Part shown: positions 23,777-31,954 of the stretch, in pieces | Numbering within the stretch: the first letter of the stretch is position 1 | Layout of the letters: each line of letters starts with the position of its first letter | Source of the DNA: Paragonimus westermani | Taxonomy: Eukaryota > Platyhelminthes > Trematoda > Plagiorchiida > Troglotrematidae | Direction: 5' to 3' | DNA length: 64,000 bases | NCBI GenBank assembly: GCA_008508345.1 | Contig: QNGE01000851.1 | Location: 1 to 64,000, forward strand | Translations under genes and position numbers: made by a program | The notes under the pieces: model-generated | The model's input: only the letters and a program-made list of their open reading frames with translations | What the model was told of the DNA's origin: nothing | Databases searched by the model: none

Positions 23777-24560
23777 AGTTAGCTCCTCCTATTTGTTTGC
23801 TGGTCACGAGGGCTCCGACGTTAATGCGAGCACGTCGTCGGGTAGTCAGTCGCCAGGTGTGCGGAAACGCTTGTGCGGCATGCATGTTCAACAGCGATTT
23901 AGCTTGTGCCATCGTGAAAATGCCTGCATGAAGACCGCGGGCGATAGCTAGTAGTCTGTCGGTTTGTAAAGAAGCCTCGCTATTAGACTCCAGTTGGGTA
24001 ATCACTGTTTGGATCAAACAGGCAAACCACTCAGAGTTTTCAACAGCTTGGGACTCAGTACCAGATATCACGTTGGTCTGCGAGACGGTGACTGGATTGG
24101 CAGTGGGGACAGGATTCCTCAGCCAACTCAGTGCATACAGACGCGTCCGGATGCTTTCCACAGTACGACCTGGGAAAAGCGGCAGGAGCCGATTATGAAG
24201 GTCTCGCCGTGTAAGGCACGAAGGGGCCAGCTCATCGGCATACTTCAGGAGGGAAGCCGATTTTTGCTGAGACCAATTTGTTCCAGCGGATTTCATGTGG
24301 TTGAGATTCTGACGGTTGCGTTCGACTGGATGAGCATGCCTCCTGTGTTGACTGAGAATGAATTTGGTGGGAAAGGTGCGATCACAGTCAGCGCAGACAA
24401 AGACTGTGGCATGCTGGGCGTCAACATCTTGCACTCGATCATTCCTGCGTCGATGTCTACGAGTATGCGCCGACAAGCCAGCGTTCGACTTGCAAATTCG
24501 GCCACATTCTGAACAGGCGTACTCTGCTCGCCTATCCTGTGTACTGGTAGAAGCCTGCAC
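23667..24560 (-). CDS. R2-like N-terminal DNA-binding part (two C2H2 fingers, Myb-like)
   Basis: The frame starts with ATG at 24,560, about 85 bp downstream of the ribozyme. It has two zinc fingers: C16/C19/H32/H36 (CSECGRICKSNAGLSAHTRRH) and C56/C59/H72/H77. A Trp-containing Myb-like segment follows at about residues 94-150 (TNWSQQKSASLL onward). In R2 proteins these domains bind the target site. The last recognisable residues (QTLYHQRKKDAAFAVY) belong to the linker before the RT, after which the frame runs out at PWPSG. It overlaps the RT frame by 110 bp, and a one-base frameshift near 23,700-23,715 separates the two. An ancestral ORF of roughly 1,040 codons would be normal for R2. Confidence 0.9.
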   Translation of the reverse strand: MQASTSTQDRRAEYACSECGRICKSNAGLSAHTRRHRRRNDRVQDVDAQHATVFVCADCDRTFPTKFILSQHRRHAHPVERNRQNLNHMKSAGTNWSQQKSASLLKYADELAPSCLTRRDLHNRLLPLFPGRTVESIRTRLYALSWLRNPVPTANPVTVSQTNVISGTESQAVENSEWFACLIQTVITQLESNSEASLQTDRLLAIARGLHAGIFTMAQAKSLLNMHAAQAFPHTWRLTTRRRARINVGALVTSKQIGGANYAAIQTLYHQRKKDAAFAVYFWQLENCLQNEPWPSG

Positions 24561-24646
24561 GGAGGTGCTGGCAGTAAGTTCAGTGTATTGATCGATTGTA
24601 ACCAGTACTTTGAAACCAGGTAGAGTGGTTGGCCCTATCTGGAGTT

Positions 24647-24721
24647 GCTGAACGCTTAGCCAGTCAAGGTTTACACCAAGACTGCCCAGTCGGTACCACG
24701 AGGAGGTGGTTCAGCGCGCCG

Positions 24722-24724
<3 letters not shown>
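24647..24724 (-). ncRNA. HDV-like self-cleaving ribozyme at the 5' end of the R2-like element
   Basis: All elements of the HDV double pseudoknot can be paired by hand on the minus strand. P1 is AGTCGG (24,724-24,719) with CCGACT (24,693-24,688). P2 is GCTGAAC (24,715-24,709) with GTTCAGC (24,653-24,647). P3 is CAC with GTG around the loop CTCCTC (24,705-24,700). P4 is CAGTC (24,684-24,680) with GACTG (24,665-24,661). The strand after P1 is GGGCA, and J4/2 is GCTAAGC, which places a C at the catalytic position. HDV-like ribozymes at the 5' end are established for R2 elements, where they cut the element RNA free from the host co-transcript. Predicted cleavage is between 24,725 and 24,724, right at the AGT array. 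Confidence 0.85.

Positions 24725-24754
<30 letters not shown>
24722..24754 (+). repeat. (ACT)11 microsatellite
   Basis: Eleven perfect ACT units abut the ribozyme start of the R2-like element. The last unit overlaps the first bases of the ribozyme P1, so the junction could have formed by microhomology with the target array. Confidence 0.95.
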
Positions 24755-24952
24755 GAGGCCCATGCGCTTATGCAGTATACAGTTTATAAGGTCAAAGGAG
24801 ATGTGTTCTTCCAATATCTTTTGGATCAATGTGTACAGGAGGCTGAAAGAGATTACGTAACCTACATTAATGCAGCAATGGATACTTCTGTGAGTCGGCA
24901 GCTAACATTTTACTCTGCAGAGAGCACACGCTACAGGCCTGACCGGCGTTCG

Positions 24953-24969
24953 AGCTAAGGCGGAGGTGG
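24953..24969 (+). promoter_or_regulatory. Putative polypurine tract
   Basis: CTAAGGCGGAGGTGG, almost all purine, ends at the TG of the right LTR. This is where LTR elements prime plus-strand synthesis. Confidence 0.45.
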
Positions 24970-25195
24970 TGTTGCATACGCGTCAAGGCCGCCTGTGTGC
25001 CCCCCGATCGTGCCAAGGTTCGAAGTGTGTTCTGATTGATCGCGGCTTCAACGACCAACGACTCACTCGTCCATGCACGAATGCTTGTAAATGCGACAGT
25101 ACACTGTGCGCTTCTACTAAGTGACTTGTTCTCACTAGCGTTGTTATTGTCCGTTAGGCCTGTAGAGAAGATGGGGCTCGAATACAAATACAACA
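24970..25195 (+). repeat. Right (3') LTR of the TRIM-like element
   Basis: This 226-bp direct copy of the left LTR starts TGTTG and ends CAACA, followed by AATAT. Blocks such as ATACGCGTCAAGGCCGCCTG and CCATGCACGAATGCTTGTAA are shared with the left copy. Confidence 0.75.
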
Positions 25196-25200
25196 AATAT

Positions 25201-27790
25201 GAAAACTTTATTAGTAGTTACACAGGGTGCTAAAGGTAGTTTCTTTCTTATGTGACGAGCAGTAAATATGACATGTATACATGACAACTGGTTGACCCTA
25301 TAACACCGTGCACAGTGCTGTTAAACAATCAAACCTGAAATTGACTGCTGGAAGTGGGTTGTTGTTAGCTCGGGTAGAAATCTTAGGAATCTGACTGATC
25401 TGTCATGTCTCAAAGACACCGATATCTTACCGTAGATCATGTTTTCCGTTTCATTCCCCAAACATTCCAGTCCCCTAGTTTCAGATCACTTCACTGCAGT
25501 TGTGCTGTTTGAGTGCATAAGTTGAAAGATCGAGGTAGTTCAGTCGCATGAAACCATCGACCATGTCATAAATCAGGGAATTACGCACACCAGTTCGCTA
25601 ACCGTAGCAGCCCTCTCTGCAGTGGCCATTAGAAAATTTTGTGCCTTTTCATACGTAAATTCTATTGGAATGGTTTGGCCTGAAAACATGGTACTGGCCT
25701 CTGTACGATAAGCTATCTTAAACTAATCTTCTGGACGGTTGCTTTCTTAGAACCATCGTTGTATTGCCACAAATATCGATTAATCGCAATGGTGATTATT
25801 AGCACCAGGTAAAAGAGTTATGTTTCTGAACACTAGTAACACTGCAGTCTGTCACTGAATGAACGGCCAGCATTGAGTGAGCATTAAAAACACTTCTATT
25901 GCGACATATTTTTCGCAGCTCTGCCGTTGAATTGCCCTCAAGTGACCTGACCTGATGCAAGAAAGAAAACTCTCTTATACGGCAGCTCATAAAACAGAGT
26001 CTGCCCTGGGGTGTGAACCGCTTCCAGTGTGTCAACCTTTGGGACTGGGCAAGCAGAATGTTGATTGTGTACCAGCTTGAGATAAGCCAACAGCCACCTA
26101 TCGATAAACCGCATGAGTACACCCGTGGCGTAGATTTCAACAAGTGAAAGCCTTGTTTCATCCTATTTAATGAGTTAGAAGAAAGCAACTGGCTTCCACA
26201 TGAGTTCACGTACACGGTTTGTCATAGTCTACCATGGAAACAAGATTTTCAGAAAGTTGATACCATACTTCGCAAGGGAAACTCATTCGCCAGGAGCCTC
26301 GTTTTAAATCACGGGAGTAGTATTAAAAGAATCGATGACCACCCCTACACAAATCTGTTGTTCAGTCAGTCAGTAGCTCAACTGTGCGAATCACAGTGCG
26401 TTCTAGACAAATGCGACATAATATGTAAATCGGTGTGTAGCTGTGGGAGCATCAGTCCAGTCCAGAACAGGCACATACTGATAAATCCATGATGGTCTTG
26501 TGATTTACGTACGTCCACAAAAAATGTGCATCAGTCGACTCACAAAGTTAGACCGACGCACCTATCATTTGTAAAAAATGTAGGCTTCTTCTAACATGAG
26601 AGCTAGGTTGTAAGCCAAAAAATGTGAAAAATGTGAAACTGGAAATAAAGTGCTAATTTTATTGCTTTGCCGTAATAACACAGTTGACGAATTACCACCG
26701 TTCAAAGCTGTGAATACTTCCTGGGGTTACGTGAACTCAGTCATGATGGCTACCAATTAAATCATGCTTTTAGGGCAAAAATCCATCTTATGCAGACAAA
26801 TGTAGAATCCTCAACGTCAGATAACTTTGCAAAAACTGGGGATAGATGACATCGAATGCCACAGCAGGAATCAATCCAACGTAAATGTTGTGCAGCCTAC
26901 ATAGAAAGTTTCAACCGAACTATTTGGAAAATGATTTTCAGGGACGGAACCTGTTTTGCTTTCAGTATTACGATCTTGAGCATACCATAAGTGAAATTGA
27001 GCTTAGGAAAAGATGTCAGAGAAGTTTTTACATTTTCCACAACTTATCCCTGTCAAGAAGTACTTTCCATCCGGTTTCAATCGGACTGTGTGAATACAAA
27101 CTCGATAGTCGTACGCGCCACTCTGTCGTAGCCAGTTTGGAAGAGTAATCTGTTGTTTACATCACTGTTATACCACCTACTGAAGTTGTCACCAGCATTA
27201 GAGCACAAATATTAACAGCGCGCAACATCAGTCTATTCCTCAAACGTATGCGTAATTTTTGTTTTCGTTCTATATCCTCCACCCTCTCTCTCAAACATAA
27301 AATGCAACCATATTGGTAGCCTTATGAAAGTATTTGTAAGAGTTGCGTTAAGACAGAAAGGTGAATGTGTGCCATTTTATCAGACGGGCAATAACTGTTT
27401 GCTGAAGGGGACAGGAAAAATTATAAATGAATGGTCACCAGTGAAATGACTAAACCACAAACTAAATAGAATTAGTATTTGAGCTTCATTCACATTACTA
27501 GTGGTCGATGCTCACTGTAGGTTTTTGGGGTTGTCACCATTCCCAGGGTAAGAAATCTCCATCATCACGATCGCTTGCAACCACTTAGCGGCATATGTTA
27601 TGAAGCATCCTTGGTGTATAATGGTTAATACTACAGCATGAATCAGACGGACAGAAAAGACATCGGTTGGATGATACATAGTGCAACATGTCATGACCGT
27701 ATATGGTTTTTCATATGAAATAATACACCACACACAATAGCATGTCTCTAAATGGAAAATCAGTTTGTCACTAGTAAAGTTCTCTTTGTC
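25201..27790. other. Unassigned DNA
   Basis: A 138-codon minus-strand frame (25,799-26,215) is the longest open stretch. It has no recognised domain, and a loose resemblance of its C-terminal half to the linker of PLE proteins is too weak to call. Other frames are short. Confidence 0.4.
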
Positions 27791-27796
27791 TAACAG

Positions 27797-27962
27797 TCAA
27801 AATGATCGCATTCTACAGCTGTCTGCAAAACATCCGATCGTTCACTTAAAACTAATCGGTTATCTGACTATCTGTCGTAGTATGTACATTGCGAGGACAG
27901 CCAGGGACAATGAGGTTATAGTAAGGTACCTTGTGTCTTATAACGCTAACCAGCGAAGAAAG
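27797..27962 (+). CDS. Candidate host exon (hypothetical)
   Basis: A strong polypyrimidine acceptor (TTCTCTTTGTCTAACAG) precedes a frame that starts with one base of a split codon. It continues for 55 codons (QNDRILQLSAKHPIVHLKL at the start) to AAG|GTTACA. An earlier donor, ATA|GTAAGG at 27,921, is also possible; both leave phase 0. The product would be basic with a Leu/Ile-rich middle. No family is recognised. The phase-0 end is compatible with the candidate exon at 44,085. Confidence 0.3.
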
Positions 27963-27969
27963 GTTACAT

Positions 27970-30160
27970 AAGTGTTGCTTGCGGAAATCCTCATGAGTCA
28001 AAAGACAGCAAGTTTCACTACCATGCCAGACCTTCCACTATAGTTAGTGCATACAAGACAACTAGACTGGTGCTTGACATGATCGACCTACTGAAATGTT
28101 CAGATTAGATCATTTTCTTAGTTGAGTTGATTGCATGAGTTGGGTGTTGAATGACGCAGTTGAACAAGATGGTCTGTAAACATCCTAATGTTCATCGTAT
28201 CTCACGTCGGTCATTTGAACCCCGACTTGTGTGATAATAGGCTGCAACCCACAACTTTTGATGGGGTAGAGTTAACTGTATTTACCTCAGTTAATCGTAC
28301 TTTGTAACACAACGGCTCAGATAGACTGGGGTGTCACAGTGCTGCAAATTAGTCACAGGTAATGTGTCCAATAAAATGGCTTATCCAATTAAATAACGTT
28401 ACAACTAATAATCCTGTCATGTTGTGAAGGTAGATAATGTCATAATCATCATATGAAGATGCATTACAGAACATGATGTACAAGGGGAAATTGAAAGGAA
28501 ACCAAATTAATGGACCTCCATGCTAACGGAGTGTCAGCACAGTAAAGACCCACTTGTCGAGAGAGAAAACGTGTCCTTCATTACCGAGATATCTGTCAGA
28601 AAACAGGCGACACTCGACGCCGAATTTACATTGTGCAAGCACCGCGAATTTTAAAAGAACCTTCGATAGGTAACCGACAAATATCGATGACTGTGCAAGT
28701 GCTTCCCTTCCGAGCGATATCCGTTGTTACAATTGCACAAGATTGTTTCTTCTCACCAGCCTGTCCACGTTGATGTCGTATGACCTAACCTTCGATCGTC
28801 AATCGCCACATCATGTGCTCATTCTGTTGGATTCTCAGTGACATTCTGTAATTACACTTCGTCTTCCGATTTAAAGATTGCAAGTTTCTGAGCTCACTTA
28901 TCATTGAACACCGATCGTTGAACATTTTTCTGTCAAACCTCTGACACTTCCATTGTGCTGCAGCGCAGCAGTCCAGGTGTCAACATTAGTTCTGTCAGCG
29001 TTCTTCTCCCAGACATTTGTTAGGTCACACTGTAGCCGATGTTATCACCCGTCCTATTCTGAGAAAATTCACTTTTCACTCTCCGGCAATCTGTAACAGC
29101 TTTTAAGAAGTCATTATCCGCGACATCGGTTTTTCACGTCTGAGTGGTCATGATGCGAGCTTCCCATTCAGTGCTCGACTTCCGACATTTCTGCAAACGT
29201 CTTCAAATCAATGCGTATAGACTGAGGTCATGTCACAAGTAACATTACTTCCGGTATGTCGTGACGTGCAAAGTGAGCATATAGCTGGTTGCCTTCCCGA
29301 TGGTACTGCTTAACTGATCGGTTACAGCACTACACGCGATGTAGTCCACAATGACCAAGTACTAGTTGCTGCTGTGCGCAAATACGTCGGCTACGGCTAT
29401 TTTCCGGGGCCTTCCTGAGGTTTTTCTCAAGGGTCGCACTTTGCCCCATAATTTTTATGTCGTCCCTAGTGTCTGGGCAGTAATAAAGTTCCCTGGCTCT
29501 TTGAACACAGATTTTTACACTAGTATATATCACGTAGATTTGTTCAGTTGACGTTCACTACAAACTCCTGAGGTGACTGCTTGCTCCTCTCTGAAAAGTA
29601 TCCCATTCTCTTGAACAACTTGATCGATGTCCTTGAAAAATCCCAGGAGTTCTATGGAGAGACTCCTCTTACATGCGATCAACCGGCTGTTACCTCGTCA
29701 ATGACTCTCATCAGAAATGCATAAACCTTTTGTGTTACGTCTTGTAGCGCTGTATTTCTGTCCATCTGTGCCATCCCGTAATCAACTGCGGCAACGTTAT
29801 CAAATTCAGATTTGTCCGTCAGGGCACTGGCCAGAGCAACAACCGCTAAAAGCCTTCCTTTACGATTTGCATATAAATTCGTTTCTCAGTCGAAAGACTA
29901 CAACTTGGGCAATCCTTGTTGTAGCATACTACTCCAAGCCCAGATTGAACGCATAACAGTGACTTATCAATGGAAGCTAGGGGCTTTAATACACAAATAT
30001 CAGAGCCATGAAAATTATCTAACGCTGTTTGCCAGCTACCACCTCACATCCATGTGACTTCGTTGTGTACGTTGCTTAAATGAACCAAAATATCAGTGAA
30101 CTTCGGGAAGAACGGAACCACGGAGACGGTGGTGCCAAATAAACATCAAACTGTGTGTTA
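27970..30160. other. Unassigned DNA
   Basis: No recognisable coding or RNA feature. The minus strand of 28.6-29.2 kb has discontinuous short open pieces that could be an old coding relic, but no family can be named. Confidence 0.4.
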
Positions 30161-30164
30161 GATT

Positions 30165-30391
30165 ACTGATGGGTAATCAGGGATTTGGTTTAGTTTCAAG
30201 TTGAACATCACTCATTTGATCGCAGCCCCCGCATTCAGACAGACTTTCCAGCCAGCCTCTTTCGAAAAGAAGCACTAGACTCGAGTTTCGCTCTCATTAG
30301 AGCTCATCAGTAGTGCACATCCTTGCTGACTGGAAAGTCTATCTGAATGCGAAGGCTGCGATCAAATGTGCGTGATGTTCAACTTGAAAAC
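30165..30391. repeat. SINE inverted dimer (foldback), copy 1
   Basis: The left part (30,165-30,324) is the SINE body and tail on the minus strand. The right part (30,325-30,391) is a 5'-truncated SINE tail on the plus strand. The two tails (TTTCAAGTTGAACATCACTC... and ...GTGATGTTCAACTTGAAA) form arms of about 65 bp around a 70-bp loop that contains the hammerhead. The left tail extends through GATTTGG-TTA, as in the 41 kb copy, whereas the right one stops at TTGAAAA. A related foldback lies at 63,188. Confidence 0.8.
30272..30316 (-). ncRNA. Hammerhead ribozyme in SINE (intact)
   Basis: On the minus strand stem I is GCACTA with TAGTGC (6 bp). The core is CTGATGAG, stem II is GCTCT-AATG-AGAGC (5 bp), then GAAA, and a minimal stem III in ACTCGAGT followed by the cleavage triplet GTC. 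Every conserved core position is present. Minimal type I hammerheads of this kind are known from Sm-alpha repeats of schistosomes. Predicted cleavage lies just before TAGTGC. Confidence 0.8.
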
Positions 30392-31370
30392 TGTCTACTT
30401 CAATGTGGGCAGGACTCTCAGTTAACAGTACTGTGTCTGGACTGGGCTTGAGTACCTCTGATATGAGTTGTCGGAGTAAAGCATTTCATCTAGCAATAAG
30501 ACTGCTCTTCGTGATACGTGCCGTTGTAGAGCCGCAACAGGTTTCTTTAAATGCTATGCAGTCATCTCTCCGTATATTGCCTCAAGGTCCACAGCACGTG
30601 TCGATCGTTTGGGTTTCTTGACCGCCTGAATTGGACTCTTCCCTCAACTAACAGCACTACAGGTGGATGGGTAAATGAATCTACGACGTGCTTTGATCAC
30701 AAGGATGAGAGAGATTGACTCGACGCAACAGTTCAGCGTATGGAGAATTAACTGATAGAGGGTCGATCCTGCATTTGCGGATATTGTCTGTTCAAGCAAC
30801 CTGGCTTCAGCACTTGTCCACTTTACTGATAGCACGAGCTACAGTTTCGCCCTTGTGAGCTGCGATCAATTCAGACTTCATGAACGAGGTTGGCATTGGT
30901 GTGTAGTGGACAAGAACGATTTGCTGAATAGCACGAATGCAGACGTATCTCACTAGGTTGTCAGTAACAACAAAGCTAACGAATACAATAGAAGACTTAC
31001 AGAGTTCAGGCAAGTCAGGTTAGTCAAAGAATTTGACTCACAGATATTCACAGGTATTCTGGAGGAACATCACAATATTCTAAATTATCAGTATCCGGGA
31101 AGTAAGAGTACTGCGGAGTTAACGTGGACTGCTTAAGGGCGATCGGAGCTGCGACCATGCTTGTAGTATAAAGGACTTAAAAAATTAGGTGAAATATTCG
31201 TGTTGTATTGTCAAGCGACTGCGCAGACACAGACAAGTAAACCGGTTTGTACCAATTTTGTACTGTATTACATGGTCATTTTAATCAATCTGATCAACGT
31301 GTGAAGGTGATGCGAAAATGTTGTTGTACAAAAGTGAGGAATTGTAAGTTAACAAAACTAAGAAAAACTC
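30392..31370. other. Unassigned DNA
   Basis: No gene, RNA or repeat recognised; only short frames. Confidence 0.5.
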
Positions 31371-31374
31371 TACA

Positions 31375-31950
31375 GGTGCTTCTTTATTCTCGAAGACTGT
31401 ACAGCCGAGCTTGCATGGACTTCTCACCAGGTCAACAGTTGTGCTGATCACATCGCACATCGGGTATGTTCCAGCATGACTGATCGAGGCTTCTTGATTG
31501 GCAACGATTGCAGAGGCAGAGAAATGAGTGGCGACCTCGGTCACTTCGAAAATTTCGCACCTTGATTGGTCGAATGCAACATTAAGGTTGAATGGTCTAA
31601 ATAAGGATCCTTGGGAAAATGCGATCTGAACATCGGTTGGGAATTGGAGAACCGGTCATATCCTGAAAAACACCAGTTTCCGGCATATGCTAAAGCGTGC
31701 CATCCAGACCGCATGAAAATCTTTCTTGTTCGTTATGGCAACACCGTAAACCCTTACAAGAACGTTAATTTACTTCATGGCGCCATGCATGTTCACTTTC
31801 TCCAGGACAATGACGACCGAACCGTCTGCCAACCGACGATTTGTGTGAAATGAGGATTATGATAGGCAACTTCGGAATACCAAAACAGCCAAGAAGGCGG
31901 GGCCACCACTAAACAAACAAACAGATCATGCAGTCCCTATTCCTTGTGTG
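31375..31950 (-). pseudogene. R2-like element, old degraded 3' fragment
   Basis: This segment aligns with 21,800-22,370 of the intact R2-like element in the same orientation. It covers the stretch from the region upstream of the CCHC knuckle through the start of the endonuclease. Shared blocks include TCTCGAAGACTGTA (31,389), GGTATG-TCCAGCATGA (near 31,460) and GGATCCTTGGGAAAATGCGATC (31,605). Similarity is much lower than between the young PLE copies, and stops interrupt the frame. It shows that this R2-like family has been active in the genome for a long time. Confidence 0.75.
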
Positions 31951-31954
31951 TATT

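Larger units (their letters stand above)
21058..24724 (-). mobile_element. R2-like RLE retrotransposon, near full length
   Basis: The element reads from 24,724 down to about 21,058. In order it has an HDV-like ribozyme, a short 5' leader, two C2H2 fingers and a Myb-like region, an RT, a CCHC knuckle, a restriction-like endonuclease, and a 3' UTR of about 380 bp. These are the hallmarks of the R2 group of target-primed LINEs. R2 normally sits in the 28S rRNA gene, but no 28S sequence flanks this copy. Both ends meet AGT triplets, which suggests a microsatellite target, as described for the Dong/R4 group. One frameshift splits an otherwise intact single ORF, so insertion was fairly recent. The 3' boundary is placed where AGT triplets begin and is accurate to a few bases only. 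Confidence 0.85.
20687..25195 (+). mobile_element. TRIM-like LTR element carrying a nested R2-like LINE
   Basis: Two direct LTRs of about 225 bp enclose an internal region. Once the nested LINE (about 21,058-24,724) is removed, only about 400 bp remain. That internal part holds a possible primer-binding site next to the left LTR, a trinucleotide array, and a purine-rich tract (AAGGCGGAGGTGG) abutting the right LTR. No gag or pol domain is recognised, although 24,755-24,957 is open on the plus strand for about 67 codons. Short LTRs, no coding capacity and a small size fit a terminal-repeat retrotransposon in miniature. The alternative is a deletion derivative of a larger LTR element. Confidence 0.65.

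Noticed and set aside
21595..24591. Plus-strand frames antisense to the R2-like element
   Set aside because: They are shadows of the conserved minus-strand protein and have no family resemblance.
24629..24958. Plus-strand ORF with poly-Thr as a protein
   Set aside because: The Thr run is the (ACT)11 microsatellite, and the frame crosses the ribozyme and the LTR-element internal region.
25799..26215. PLE linker on the minus strand
   Set aside because: Resemblance to the LPYKG-type linker is partial and spread over frames; not above chance by eye.
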